From NCBI GenBank assembly GCA_038380795.1, contig CM076265.1, positions 3,770,001 through 3,834,000 on the forward strand: a stretch of 64,000 nucleotides of DNA, in the 5' to 3' direction. Each line of letters starts with the position of its first letter. Position 1 is the first letter of the stretch. The position numbers and the translations under genes were made by a program. The notes below the pieces were generated by a model. That model worked only from the letters and a program-made list of their open reading frames with translations, was not told the origin of the DNA and made no database searches. Source of the DNA: Pyrocephalus nanus. Lineage: Eukaryota > Chordata > Aves > Passeriformes > Tyrannidae. Shown here piece after piece: positions 49,058 through 62,620 of the stretch.

Positions 49058-52000
49058 AAATGCATTTAGAGTTTTTCTCTTGCCCCTGTGAAATTAGTCC
49101 AATTATCTGTTAATGATTCAAACTGATGGTTCATGTTCTGACATGCTGCAGACTACTAATTTTTAGCAGCATGTAATCAGTGTACTAGCCAAGTTTGACA
49201 ACAGGATATGAACCTTCTGGGAAAACTATTTGTCCACGAGAAATGAAGTTTTGAGGCAATTGAAAAGTATCACTTGGAAACTTAAGTACCACTTACGAAA
49301 ATGAGACCAAAGATATAATATCATCATATCTGACATGGGGAAAGTTGCCTGATATAAGGGAGCCAGATTTGTGCCTGCTACTGACACAATTAGGGTCTCA
49401 GAGTAGCATTTATACTCCTAGTTTGAGCTGTGATTTTTCTAAGCTGTTGTCAGATTATGAATCAATTTTAACTACAAGTTCTGGCATCAAATCAGCAAAA
49501 AATGTGCACATTATGTATTATTTTAGTATGGTTCACTGATAGTCATACTACTCTACTTCCTGGATGAGAGAATTTTTGACAACTGGTATCAAATTATCTT
49601 GTCTTCACCCAATGAATTTTAAAGAAATAAAAAGCCAGTGAATATTTTAAAAATAAACACATATGCCAAAATAGCTGGAAATTTTCATGTTCAGTCCAAA
49701 ACTGTCCCTGTATAAGGTAGTTCCTGATGAATTGGAATGCAAGGCCCTAATTAGCTGGGTGCTACAGATGGGGTGCTTGCAGCCACATCCTTTTCAAAAT
49801 GAGAAATTAAGATTTCAGATGTGTGCTTGACAAATTTTACTGTAAATTTTATTATTACCTTTTCTTGAATTTAAAGGCTGAAGAAAAAAGGATATCCAAA
49901 GCCAGATTTTTCTTTTAAAGATAGGTTGATTCATTGCACTTAAATGCAATATTCATTCTCTGCAGATACTGAATAAAATTTGAGATTTCATTTTCTGCCC
50001 TGTGGAGAAAGTTGGGCACTTTGGAAATTCTTTAAAGAAATTTTCCAAGTGAAGGAGGATTCAAAAAAAACCTCAAGTCTCACTTGCTAAGGAACCTCAA
50101 GAGGCAGCATGTTTGCCAACTTTAGTTCTAGGTATTGTTAACATAGACACTTTTCAAGTTGCTTGTATTAAATAGATTATCCTTGATTCAAGTAAAATAA
50201 AATAGGAACTGCTATCCGGTAATTTCCACAGAAGAAATGAAAAGCTGAAATTTTTGATACACCAGTAAAAATATTTATTTGAATTACAAAATTGACAAGT
50301 ATTTTAGTCGATCTGTTAGCCCAGAGCTTAAGCCAAGTTCCTTAAATAAATCCTAAACATGCTGTGTTTTAATACTACCTGTATAAATCAAAGTTGGAGG
50401 GAAATGTTTTGACTGACATCTTGAAACAAAAGCTACGTGTCTGCTATCTTTATGACACAAATTTATGACAATTCATGTTATAGGATTCAGCTGAGCAGTG
50501 ATACAAAAACCCTCCTTTCATCTTATCCAGATGACTGGTAAAATTACCTAGGTGTATTTAAATGAAGAAAAGGCTGAAATTGCCTTGATAAAGTTAATTT
50601 CAAGGTATGAGTAAAATGTTTGAGTCAAATTTGCTCTGTGCTTTCAGTAGGGTTGAAGCGGTGGAGAGACACGAAGTAAGAAATTCAATATTTCAAGAAC
50701 TAATATCATAAGGAAAACAAAGCAGATATGGAAGCAATCTTTCAATCGGAAATTTTATTTGCTGAGATGGATCACCTTATGCAGGCACAGAGGAAAAGAT
50801 TGCTCTTGTTAAAATACAATGATGCTTATAAAGTGCTCACTGGACACAACATAATATATCTGACAACTTTCAGACAGAATATGAATGTGAAATATGATGT
50901 TCAGATAAGAATACATTCATGGAGACGGCGCTGTCCCTCTTCACTGTGGTGCCAAGGGGACATTTAACTCACATTTGTGATAAGCACAGCGAAAACACTG
51001 TTAAATTATTAGTTAAAATGGGATGGAAATTAATTAACAGAGCCAAAGTGGAAAAAAAAAAAAAACAAACAGATTTCAAAAATGTCCAGTATGTTGTTTT
51101 CCCAGAGAGATTTCAGGACGTCTGGAAACATGCTGGCATGATATTGTTTATCATGCCTGTTTAAGGAAACACACAATCTCACTGTGCTTTTCTCAACTGG
51201 CTCTTTTCTCCCACTTACAAGCGTTGAAGTAAGCAGGTAAAACAAACGAAAACAAGAACAAACAGCAGTTATTCCCTCTGTAAAGCAGCTCTGTGTGTGG
51301 TGGGCTGCTGGACAACACCAATGGAAAAGACAAAAGAAGAGTGCAGCTCAAACTGAGCCTGGGAAGAAATGACTGATGGTGCTCGACTTCTGCCTGCGGA
51401 GAACAGAGACATTTTCTCAGGTAAGTGCCATGAATGTGGCATTAAATAGCTAAACCTGCTAATGAGGGAGCCTGAAAGGGATGGCACAAAGAGCTTCAGC
51501 AGCAGGTGCCAGACTGCTGCTCCGTCTGGCAGTTCAGGTGACTCCTGGGTATGTGTTTTATGGATGTCCTGGCTATAAATAGGACAAGAACTTTCCTGGG
51601 ACAGCTGTGCCACGATGAGGAGCTGGATTTTTAGAGGCCCTGAAGTGTATCAAGAGCAGGAGTGCTGGAGGAAGTGATGTTCTGTAGATGGATGTTATTT
51701 ATGTGTGTAGGCTGCATCATGAGTGTTTCAGATTTAGGAGATGATACTCAGTTTCTCAGCATGTTTATTAGTTTAGTGGGAAAAATGTGTAAAGTTCAGA
51801 GTCCTATCTCTTTTGGTTTGCCCTCTTTGGTGGTCCACTTAAATCACAGTGGGAGCTCATGGCAACTGTATCTTTTGCCAGGCCTCGTCCATACAATATT
51901 TCAGTTCTGTAACACAGTGTAGATACCTAAATGTTCTTTTTCAAGACTCGTGTGATGTGAGAATCCCCTTCACCTTGCCAAGACACTTTCTGGAACAGGG

Positions 52001-52919
52001 TCTCTGACTAGATTTTTCTCTCACCTCACTTTTGATGTCTGCTCTGCAATGTCTGTTTCTGGTATCTTCTATGTCTGAGCCACTTGCCTCGAGCTCCCTT
52101 CAAAGATAAGAAAAAGCATTCTTAAAGTATGGTTAATTTAAGTATCCCTTTCTTTCTGTTGCCTATGAATGGAATTTAGGATGAATAGCTGAGTTGGAGG
52201 CTTTTTTTTAATGTAGAACTTTTTTTTTTTTTTTTTACAGTTCATGTCCACAGTTGGCCAGATGAATCTCCAAGTGCAAGGCCACAGCAATATCTATTAA
52301 TTTTTCATTTTAAAAATATCTTTGGATCGGAAATTTTAGCCTTCAGTAATGATAACACATACTAATCCAACTGTTTGATATTCTTAATATCTGATGAATT
52401 ATTCATTCAGTGGATAAGTTCTTTCAGAGAATTCTATCACCACTGAGTAAGGTATTTGAGAATTTCCTGTTGATAGTCCATTACTACTTTTTTGCACAAA
52501 TTAGTCAGAAGTAGAGCATTCAGTGCTGGTAGTATCTCTGTTAATAGCTTTTTATAAGCATTACATTATCTTAGGCACTAGAAATGCCTTGTATTTTGGA
52601 ACTGATCTTTTAAACAAACAGGCAAGCAATATGAAACTCTTTAATTTAATAGGTTACATCCACGGTATTGCCACAGTTATGAAATTTAAGCACTGGTCTG
52701 TGAACAGAGATGCTCAATAACATGCCAAGTGATATAAACTGATTCTTTTTCTGACACAGGGAGAAAAGAAACTGATCTGTAGCACACATCTAATCTGTGG
52801 AATGCAGATGTGGAGAGTGTTTCCAAACCCAGAGGGTTTCATAAGCAATGCATATTAAAGATGCAAGACATTTTCTTCTAAGGAAATAAATGAAAAGTGT
52901 TCTGGTTTTTATTTTCTTT
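49058..52919. other. Unique noncoding DNA, nothing recognised
   Basis: A perfect splice-donor motif, CAG|GTAAGT, lies at 51418-51426 but I could not pair it with a convincing acceptor and open frame. A T18-ACAG acceptor-like site ends at about 52240 and is followed by a 19-codon open stretch and a stop; it may simply be a poly-T run. No gene or repeat family is supported. Confidence 0.5.
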
Positions 52920-52942
52920 TTTATTATTATTATTATTTTTTT
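52920..52942. repeat. (TTA)n microsatellite
   Basis: About five TTA units followed by a short T run. Confidence 0.8.
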
Positions 52943-55052
52943 AATAACTTCCAATAGTTACAATTTAGCATGTCTGTAATTTGACATTTTTAAAACACTT
53001 TCTTGGAATGACACATATCACTAGGACTTAGATCTACTAATTCTTAATTACTTATGTGAACAAAAAATTTGATTTGTATAAAAAGTGATCTGAAGAGTCC
53101 TATGAATATAGAAATGTCTGTATAAATATAGAATGTAGAATATGCTTTGAAAATGAAGCAGTTCTAGTGATGTCTTGTATTTCCCAAAGAATCTTGGGAT
53201 GGAATGGAATGGTTCCATACTTCTGTCTTTTTTGATTGTAGGAATGTCTCTTGTGGAGATCTTTGCATTCTTGCCTCTGGGCATGAAATAGGGTCCATTT
53301 AGATCCATTTACAATTTTGCCCTCTGTGTTCCTTACTCTAATAAATCAAGGCTGGCAGGATTTTTCAGAACCTCTGAAGAAATAGGTTTAACATTTTCTT
53401 TTAGCTTCTGGATGCAGTCTTGGTTGAATCATGGATCAGTGACCTGGAACAGCTACTTTTTTGTCCATGATTCCAGAAACAAGATTTCCCAGCCACCTTT
53501 TTCCATCATGTTAAGGATTTATTCGTTATTTAACATTATTATTTTGTGTTTGGGATTGCCATAGGTAGGCCCGTTCTCTTTAACATGGTTTAAAATATTT
53601 GTTAATTGTACACAGGCATCAAAATTGCAGAGCTGTAAGTTGGATGGAAAAAGGGCCTTTCTTAAAAATTGCCACACCTAAATTAGTCCCTGCTGCTTCT
53701 GTATCCCTGTAGTTGAGCTCTGAACTTTGAAGTCTTCATTGCTTCAGTGGAATTTTACGTGCCCAAGGTAAAAAATTGAAATGGGGTTACAAGGTTGCCA
53801 GAGCTGCCAGAAGGGGGGTATTTTTTTTCCTCCAGTCTTTTTATTCTTACCTGTTTGTACTGAATTCGTATTTGCAGTAAAAGTGAGCACATATTTTAAA
53901 GCTGACTTGATTTTTAGATTCATAGCTCTGAACTGTATTGAGTTTGGGTCTCTTCCTCCTAAAGGAGTCACAGAGTAAGCTGAGACAGTGAGAACATCAA
54001 GCAGATCTAAGCCAGAGAAGCTTCTGGATGCTTTTAACACCATATTAAGGGTGGGAACTGCTAGAGAAGACTTCAGTTAAGTTTTAAGTGAATGAAATGC
54101 ATCTGCAAGAAAAAGACAGAACATTGCTTTTCAGAATCATAATGACCAGGAAAAAAAGCAATGATCCTTAAACTGTTATAAAAGCAATTTAGAAAGTTTA
54201 GGCTTCTAATTCCCCTTAAATACAGCAATTTAGTGTCTACATTTATTTTTAAAATTGGTTTATTAATAAAAAGGAACTGGAAACTGTTGGAAGTGTGCAA
54301 TACCCCCTGAAAATGTGATTTAGAATATTTCCACAATTAAAAAAGCCGAGTTTTAACTTTTTCTAATTGTGAATTGACAACAGAAAAACATTGACATTTT
54401 ATGCTTTTTCATCTTCTGGACATCTCTGTTAAACTTACAGGTCTGTTTAATTTTGAATTGGTTGCATACCTAAATTAGTTTTTTTTTAAAAGAAGGATAG
54501 ATTCTTAAACATATGGGATTGTTACCCTGTTTGTGATCAATTCTGTATTTAAGTCTCAGCTATCCTAGATAATTCTGTTTCCCCATGGAGATTGCCTTTT
54601 TAAAGGTCTGTGTGGACTGGGAGAGTGATGAATTGCTTCTCTTTCCCTTATCCATGAATAGTTATATTTCATATTTAAATCACACATAAGGTAATAATGT
54701 TGTGAGAGACCAGCATATTTTAATACTCATTTTGGAGACTGAATAGCCATGCCTGAAGCAATCATATCCATCAGCTGTGTTTAGCAGTAGAGCAGAATTC
54801 CATACCTGTGACTTTGACAGGGACAATGTTGGTGGTATCCACTGTAAATGGCTAACTGTGAACCTTTGCTTTGTGGTTCACTTACGGTTTTGTGTTTTTT
54901 AATGGCACTTAGTAGAAAGCAGAGACATTTCTACATAAAAACATTGAACCAGAGTTAAAGAGTGTGTAAGGGCAAACAGAATTTGCTATTTCTCTTACTT
55001 CTATCATCATTTAGTAAAATAAATTGATTCTTTACCATTGTTGCATGCACTA
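52943..55052. other. Unique noncoding DNA, nothing recognised
   Basis: AT-rich sequence with short open frames only. No repeat family, RNA gene or splice-bounded exon supported. Confidence 0.55.
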
Positions 55053-55075
55053 TTTTTTTTTTTTTTTTTTTTTTT
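55053..55075. repeat. Poly-T homopolymer, 23 nt
   Basis: Uninterrupted run of 23 T followed by GG. No adjoining retroposon recognised. Confidence 0.9.
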
Positions 55076-58000
55076 GGTGAAGGGTCTACATTTCTCCTGA
55101 GTAGAATTAAACATCCCTGCTGAGGAGGAGGAACATCAGATTGCAATTAAAATAATAGCAATCTTCCAATTGAAACATTAATAGCTTTTTTTTCTTCAGA
55201 GTGCTGCATTTAATGTTCCAGAACAGGAAGTCATGTAACATAACCGAGTTCAACAAACAGTACAGAAGGCATAATGTTTATTATTAGCATCACATCACCA
55301 TATGACAGTGACAGGTGGTGATCCACAAACGGCATCACAGTCATCAGGAACTATATGGGGAAATGAAGGGCTTCAAAAAGTGCAATTTTATGGCGGCGTA
55401 AAACAAATCAGACCTGTTATTGTTAGATAACTGTGAGATAAATTTCAAAGGTATTAATTTATAGGGTCTGAAAACATGCTTTGTGGATTATTGGCTGTGT
55501 AGGGTGCTGCATCATGTATTTATATTGATTTGCAAGAGCACTGGTGCTGCAAGCAGACCTAGCAGTCATGTATTCCAGAGTTTCCTAAAATAACCCTGAG
55601 TCCTAATTTTTCAAGAGGTGGGAGGGAAGAAATTTATATTAAAGGGTCTCAATTAGAAAATGTAAAATTATGTTTATATAGAAATCCCTTTAACAATTTC
55701 CCATTAATTTACTATTTTGCTGAGCTGTAGTTAGCTGTTTTAATTAATATTATTCCCAAAATAAAAGTGCCTGTTGACTTTATTTTTTGATATATGAAAT
55801 TATACATTCATAGTGTTTACTTCTAAAATAAAATATGATGTGCATGTGGTGATGATAAACACAAAGAAAAATTTTCAACCTCTGTGCATCCCTCAGAATG
55901 AGGAGTTAGTATTTGTCAGTTATGAACTACTGAGAAAGGAAGCATTTTAAATTTAAATGTGAGACATTTTGTGTTGGGCACATGTGGGGTTTTTTGGGAT
56001 GTCTCAAATGGGAAGATGGTTAATATCAAATTTTGTCCACTTCATATTTTGCTTTCCTTTTTTTTTTTTTTTACAGGTCCCTTAAGCTTAAGAACATAAA
56101 ATTAGCATTAAGGCAATGCTTTTATCCACCAATGGTGGGTGTGAATATGTTGGGAAAAGAAGAGATGAGACCAGTAGGTGATCTGCCACCTCCTCATCTC
56201 TTCTGGTCATTTTGCTGTATCTTCTGTGACATTTAGGGCTCAGCTCCATCCCTTGGCTAGAGATTGCATTAAATCCTGAACTAAAAAAATAGAGTTATAA
56301 CTTCAATAATGGCGCTTGCACATCAACTAATATTTTGTTGTGATGCTTATCTCTTCTTGCATTTGGTTTGGTGAAGTTCTTTAAAGCTTCCTCTGATGTA
56401 AAGGGGAGTAAATTTGGAACCAGCCTCGGTGTTTCTGTTCACCTTCAGAACCGTGACGTGTTGGCAGATTTACTGTCAACGTATAAAAACTAATGATCCA
56501 CTTTAAGCCCTCTCATAAAACTGGAATTCTTTTGTACTTAATGAGATAGCCTGGAAAAGAGGAAATTGGACCAAAGCCCTATAAAATTAGCTTCATCAAA
56601 AGAAAGTGGAAACAGATGAGCAACCCAGAGTAACTCTACGATAATAATGCCACGGTCCTTACAACCCTGTCTTGGCTTATTTGGATTGCTGACTCAAGAC
56701 CCTAAGTCTTTCCCAACATAGTTAATTTGTGTGTTATGGATGGAACTGGTGGTGATGCTTGTGGCCAAGATGGTGTTGTGCTCATAGCCTTGTCAGACAG
56801 TAATTTTTTGGACAGATGCTTTTTCCCCACCCTTTCCCAAGGTGTTTTCTTGAAAAATGTCTCTAATCTTGAGAATAAGGTGGGTCAAACCCAACCTTTT
56901 GTACCTTTTTTGCATTTTAAAATATCATTGGTGACAAGTTGCAGAGAACTTTGGGACGTTAATAATTCGGAGCAGAGCTTGAAATTTGGCAGGGAATCAG
57001 GAATGTGACATTTGCCGAAAATAACCTGAATTTAACCAACTTAACGAGGCTTCAAAAACTGGCAGTTTGCACATGTGCAGTAAACGTGTGTTAGCTGGGC
57101 ATCTTAAATCTTTTCTCATCTGTACTGGGCATGTTTGAGCTGTAGTTGCAGAACCTGAGCAGGAGTTTCCCTCAATCAGTCCCAGGTGGTGGGAACTGAG
57201 GGCGAGAAGTTTCCTGTCCCCATTCCTGGTACAAGTGCCTTGGCATCACAGGGGATGACTGATTTGAAGTGGATGATTTTGGACTATCAAGTTTGGCATG
57301 TTCTAGCTTAATGTAGATGCCTGTTTTTGATAGCTCACAAAGTGCTATTAACAAAGAAATTACAACCTTGTGTTATTAGAACTCTCTAAGCGTGGTCATT
57401 GTGGTTTGGTGACCTGATTTCCAAAGTGCTGAACATTCCTGGTGGCAACAGAAGCAATGGAAATGCTCCAGTGAAGTGTTTTAAATGATAAGATTTGCTC
57501 TCAAAAATCCAGTGGGAGGCCTTTAAATTGGATCCACAGATTAAAAGGCATTTTTTGATCACAACTTCTGCAGATGTCAGCTCCCCATTTGCAAAAGGGC
57601 TCTACTATCCCCTCACCTCCTGGTAGGTGTGAAACTACATTAGGGTTTGTGAAATGTGTCTTATAAAATCCCGTGGGCAAGTGAATAATTTTATCATCAA
57701 AGTTTGAATAGTGTTCAGTAAGTAGATCACAGAGCTGGTTACTAGTAAAAAAAGAATACTGAAAATACTTAATGGCTTGCAGCTTAATGAGAACAATCCA
57801 TCTGTAAATGGAATTAGCCAATCATTCAGTGGGAAAACGTGACCATAACACTATTACAGCACATTAACTCAGGTTTTTATGCTGGGGCTTGATGGCTTTT
57901 ACATGATTGGCATTTGCCACTTTAGCATTCTTCTAGCATTCTTTTTTTTGGGTGATGATTTAATAACTATCAAAGTGGGACTTTGATTCTGTACAAGGAC

Positions 58001-60246
58001 TTGTTCTTGCATATTTATGAAGATGTGCTTGCATATTTGTAAATTTGATTATTCACTTGAGGAGACTTATGTGTAGAAATGGCTTGAACGGCATCGTCCA
58101 CGAGCAATTTGTTAAAAAATAATCTACTCTAATTTCATCCCTTAGGAATATTTTTAGGGTCAAATATTATTTGTAGCCAATAAATTAATGATTAGGCCTC
58201 TTAACATTCTGAACTTGTGTTTCCACTCAGGCTTTTTAGACAGTGCTAATGACTCTTGATATCAGTTCCTGGTCTTGCTCTCACCAGAGCCTTAAACATA
58301 TTCCAAAGAATGAAAATGCCCTTTGGAAGCCTTCTGAATTCCTGCCTTAGTGAATGCAGTGGACAGATGATGAGGAACTGTAAAAAATGTTTTGAGCTCT
58401 GTCCTGCAGATCTGTCCTGCTCAAAATGCCCCCTGCATTTTGATCCCTCTGTGGGTGAAGAACTAATTTAAGCAGCTTGTTATTACCCTCTTAGCACTTC
58501 TATGGGGACCATACATATGTCCTATTTTCAGAGAAGGTGATGTGGCAAAATAATTGCAGCAATCTTGGAACCCCCATCTGCTGGAATGTCCCTGGCCTCC
58601 CCTCCATAAAAATATCACTGCTGTTCACCTCTGTGTGTTTATTATCTTACCAGAACCTTGGAAATTGCTTTTGTTTCCAGTAGGAAAAATCAGAATAAGA
58701 AAGGTAATAGGACAAGCCATAAATGGAAAAGCAATTTTGAGATAAATTTTAGATTAGAATCAATGAGACAGAAATTGTATTTTCCAAGAGTTTTGATTTC
58801 TTCCCTCGTCCTTAATTTTCTCCTATTTCCTTCTCTACTTTGTTTTTCTTAGGAGGATAGTAAACTGAGTATCTTGAGGCTTTCCTTTCTTTACTTTTCT
58901 TATCCATTTTAATTTTTCTGAATATCAACAGTTCAGGAATGTTAGTGATTAAAGGTGAATTAAAAGGATTGATGCTTATAGACTCCTCTTTGGTTTAGAA
59001 GGTTTTGCAAAATTAGAGTGAAAAATGAAAAAGGAAAATAATTACAGTGAAAAACAGTGAACGAACAAATATCATATTTAAACAAAGATCATATTTAAAG
59101 AAGAAGAAAGAAGGCCAAATAATTTGAAATGCTCCTTTTAAATAATATTTCTGGATCTTGAACAAATGGAAGTATTTGCACTGAAACAAAGCACATAGTG
59201 AACAAAGAATAAAAAATAATGAAATGTACTTGAAAACTTTTTAATGAGATCCATTTGAATTTTTTTTAAGGGGTAAAAATATATTAAACCACATAGGATA
59301 AAAATTGTGCATCCTTTTCAGTGTTCCTAGAGCCAAAATGCACTCTGCTTGAGTATAGTTCTATTAACATTTCTCTAAACCCAGTTATTTTGGGGTAGGT
59401 GCTAAGTGATGCAAATCAAAATGTTTTGGCCAGTGTATTTATAACCTCCCAGTTTTCCCTGTGCAGGCTTATCTCCAGGGAAGGGTGGTCATGACGACAT
59501 TCATCCTTCCCAGGCTGCTGGGATTAAACCTGCCCATAAAGCAGATGGGAAGGCACATGCTGAACCATCTCAAAGGATGGCAAAGTTCCCCTGATAAATT
59601 AATGCCCGAGTCAAACTGCCTGCCTTTAAGGACTCTGCACTCTGTGGCTCCTGCTCACCAACCATTAAACACATATCGTGCCTTTAAATGCCCCAATACA
59701 GCTAAAAACACATCCAGCTGAAATTTATCCTCTTTTAATATTTATCTACATCTAGATATTTGGACTGTCATTTCCTCCTTGGGTTATGAAAGTTTTATAT
59801 TGTAGCTGTGAGGGAATGCCCACTGTCATCCCACTTCTGCCCGTCCCTCCAAGCTACAATTCATCATTTCTTTACCAGCTCTGTCTCATGGAGCAGTTTC
59901 TCATAATTGCAACCTAAATGTTTAATGTGACAGAAGTAAGGATGAATGGGAAAAGGTCTGAGGGTGGAGTGTAAATTAGCTGGAAAAAGGTGACAGTGGC
60001 TCTTGCCGTGGTCTCCACGTGTGCTGTCCTGATCCTACAGGAAAAAATTCTGGGAACACCATGAATTTAGTCTTGTCCTCAGTTTCCATCTCTTCTGTTG
60101 GATGCTGGGGGGTGTTGTTTGTCTGTGGTTTAAGATTAAAAATGCTGCCCATGTAGCATTCAGGAAAAGAGGGCAGTTTGTTAATAACTCAACCCTACTG
60201 AGCTGTTCATTTAAAGAGATGCAGTTTTTCTTTATTTTTTATATTT
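55076..60246. other. Unique noncoding DNA, nothing recognised
   Basis: Long AT-rich unique stretch. Around 55190-55450 there is TTTTATGGCGGCGTAAAAC, which combines a posterior-HOX/CDX-like TTTTATGG with retained CpGs. A poly-T run ending ACAG at 56076 resembles a splice acceptor and is followed by a 52-codon open stretch, but no good donor or terminal signal follows. No gene or repeat family is supported. Confidence 0.5.
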
Positions 60247-60337
60247 CACAGAATATTCTGACTTGGAAGGGAGGGACCTATAAGGATCATTAAATCCAAC
60301 TCTTAAGTGAATGGCCCATACAGGGATTGAACCTTAA
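60247..60337 (-). mobile_element. CR1 LINE 3' end, truncated
   Basis: CACAGAATATTCTGACTTGG, AAGGG, GGACCTATAAGGATCATTAA, ATCCAACTCTTAAGTGAATG and GCCCATACAGGGATTGAACC is a close match to the reverse complement of a CR1 3' UTR type common in birds (CACAGAATATTCTGAGTTGGAAGGGACCC..AAGGATCATCGAGTCCAACTC...). Minus orientation, 5'-truncated after about 90 bp. It is the best-preserved CR1 in the window, hence probably the youngest. Confidence 0.9.
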
Positions 60338-60937
60338 GGAAATTAATAAAACTTCAGATTTAAGAAAACCTTTTCTTGCAGGTCAATAATTACTTCAAAG
60401 TTGTTGGTTTATATTTTCATAAAACATTTTCCTTTCTAAGTTCAGTGATTTTCTGCATAATAAGGTCTGATTATAAGCAAATTGAAACAAGTGCTTTTGT
60501 TTTTTTTGTGTTTTAGGCTTTTTTTGTGTGTGTGTCTAATGCCACTTACTTGCCTAACCCTATGATTCATTAGAAATAATTCATTCCTAATAAAAATGGC
60601 TTTACTACAGTGAGGGTACAGCAGTTTTAAAATAACCAACAGTTTCTTTTTTTTTTATTTTATTTAAAAATGCAGGTTTTAGAGACTCCACTTAAGAAGC
60701 TGGATATTGCAGTGCAGTTCAATTATGGATTTTGCCTTTATTGGTGAGTGAAAACCCCATTCCTTACATAAGACAGCCTGCTCTTAAATTCTCATATTTG
60801 TAACTCTGTGTGTTTCTGTGAAATAATTCATTTATTGAGATTTCATAGATGTCCATGTAAACATGCAAATGAGAACAACTTGGAAGTATGTTTTGTTTAT
60901 CTAGTTCTTCATATGCTATTTTGTATATCTTTTGCCT
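60338..60937. other. Unique noncoding DNA
   Basis: AT-rich sequence with short T and GT runs (about 60498-60537, 60648-60662). No gene. Confidence 0.5.
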
Positions 60938-61011
60938 TTATTCTATTTATTTATTCTATATATTCTATTTATTTATTCTGGTATTATTTATTCTATTTAT
61001 TCTAGTATTAT
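60938..61011. repeat. AT-rich minisatellite, about 24-bp period, three copies
   Basis: Three imperfect copies of a TTATTCTATTTATTTATTCT-type unit, the second and third carrying GGTATTA and AGTATTA endings. It is built of TTTA and TATTC words and is probably a slippage-derived array. Confidence 0.75.
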
Positions 61012-62296
61012 TGTGGCTGTGTTATTCCTCTGATTTTGGTGGAAAACATTCTGTTATTATCACTGTGGATCAGGAATACCTCATGACCATCAATTTCTGG
61101 CTCTGCCATAGACCAAAACACATATTTGTCCCATATACTAGAATAACTGAAGTGCTGGTTTGGAGATAAATGGAAATGCTTCCTAAAAAAAAAAAAAAAG
61201 TGATGTTTTGTTCTGGTTTAGTTTCTTTATTACTTTTATCTTAAATTTCCTCAACTTTAATATTTTGGAAAATGTAGAGTAGTTTTATAGATGCATCTGA
61301 AACATCAAGAACATCACTTAAATTTAATAAAACTCTTCATAAAAATTATTTTTTTCTTGTAATAATAATCTTGGAGAGTGTGTAATGTTGAGGCTGGGGC
61401 CTGCAGTGATGACTCACTGCTCATACAGGAACTCCCATTGACAGCAGTTAAATACATTCATAGAAATTACTACTTAGATTGTTCACTTTTTTCCCTACCT
61501 GTGTTTGACAGCCAAGGTATTAGGGTTTCTGAGCACGCAGCACCTTGTACAGAAATTAAATAATTCAAATCAGGGAATGGTTCCTGATATGATGCACTTT
61601 ACTGGTTTTCCCCGTGTGATCCAATGCAGCAATTTGCTTTATACCTTTAAATTATTTTGGATCCAAACAGAAGTTGAAGGTGCTCAATAATCTCTTAACT
61701 TTCGAGTGTGTGACTTTGTTGTTATTAACCCAGGGCACTGAAGGTGGGTCTGTATCTAACTTTTAATCAAAAACAAATCTGCTTCACCTTCCCTGTGATA
61801 AGCCCGTGTTTTGACTTGGTGTGAGCTCCGTGGTGATTTGTGAGTGATACACAAAATGAAAAATCCTTTTTCCAGAGAAAGGGCAGGAAGGCTTCAGAGA
61901 TTTGCTCAGCTTGTTAGATTTACTTGAATTTCAAACAGCCAGGGAGAATAACAACTGAGAAATCCTAACTATATTAAAAAGAGACTTCAGAAAATATTGA
62001 AATGAACATCTATTTAAAGGCTCTGACTTGGCAGTTGGGGATATGCCTACTCATGATATAGATGGATAAATCTCCTTTCCTGCCCTACAACATCAATAAA
62101 AAACCTGCATCCTAATTCCAGGGCATCACCTGCATTCATCTGAGTTTCTCAGGTTATGCAGTCATGCGAGATTAAATTTATGTACAAACATGCTCAAACC
62201 AAGGAGATACATTATTTGTCTCTTCCAGACACGATGTGAGATTCACTGTAGTAATAAATTGCCTTGATGAGCATGTGTGAACCATCCTTTTTTTGG
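61012..62296. other. Unique noncoding DNA
   Basis: A15 run at 61185-61199. AT-rich sequence with short open frames. No gene or repeat family recognised. Confidence 0.55.
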
Positions 62297-62320
62297 TTAT
62301 ACGAGGCCTGTCAGAAGTAC
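62297..62320. mobile_element. Possible mariner-type terminal repeat remnant
   Basis: TTATACGAGGCCTGTCAGAA resembles the outer end of mariner-like transposons described in birds (TA target plus ACGAGGTCTGTYAGAAAAGTA). I find no matching inverted copy within 1.3 kb on either side and no transposase-like frame. It is a short relic or a coincidence. Confidence 0.3.
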
Positions 62321-62443
62321 AGTGACAAACACCTCAAAAAAGGGGTTTGTTCCAGCGAGTTTATTGCCCAAAGTATTTAGTCAGCCTTCATTTTTTAATC
62401 CCATGCCACTATTTTAAGTACACAAGCAAAGTTCCTTCCTTAC

Positions 62444-62612
62444 AGTGGAGACATCAATGAAAGATCACCATCAGTTATTTTTGGAGAGGACTCAAGAATA
62501 TTTTCTCTTTGCTTGAGAAAATGAGGATCTTTTGCTCCAGAGCCATCCGTTTCTGGGACCTCTTTCAGGTGTGTTCCTGATTCCATACATTTTCTCATGA
62601 TCCCACTGGCTG
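62444..62612 (-). other. Exon-like segment on minus strand, low confidence
   Basis: Read on the minus strand, the segment is preceded by CTTCCTTTCTTACCTTCTATAG, a strong pyrimidine-rich acceptor, and ends CCACT|GTAAGG, a usable donor. It is 169 nt long. One frame is open throughout (two bases, 55 codons, two bases), beginning ASGIMRKCMESGTHLKEV and continuing hydrophilic, rich in E, K, D and S. About 64% of its codons begin with a purine. I do not recognise the protein. A second open stretch of roughly 88 codons on the same strand lies just upstream (about 62700-62966) behind an acceptor-like CATCTTCTACAG, but has no good donor. Chance remains likely. Confidence 0.25.
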
Positions 62613-62620
62613 CTATAGAA

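Noticed and set aside
51418..51426. Perfect CAG|GTAAGT donor
   Set aside because: No acceptor with a suitable tract and open frame could be paired with it. About one perfect 9-mer is expected by chance in both strands.
52223..52300. Poly-T tract ending ACAG as a splice acceptor
   Set aside because: A T18 run will look like an acceptor by composition. The following frame closes after 19 codons with no donor or poly(A) signal nearby.
56056..56236. Poly-T tract ending ACAG followed by a 52-codon open stretch
   Set aside because: No convincing donor or terminal-exon signal; poly-T runs are frequent here.
60310..60335. GGGATTGAACC resembling a tRNA T-arm
   Set aside because: It is part of the CR1 3' sequence; no acceptor stem or D-arm is present.
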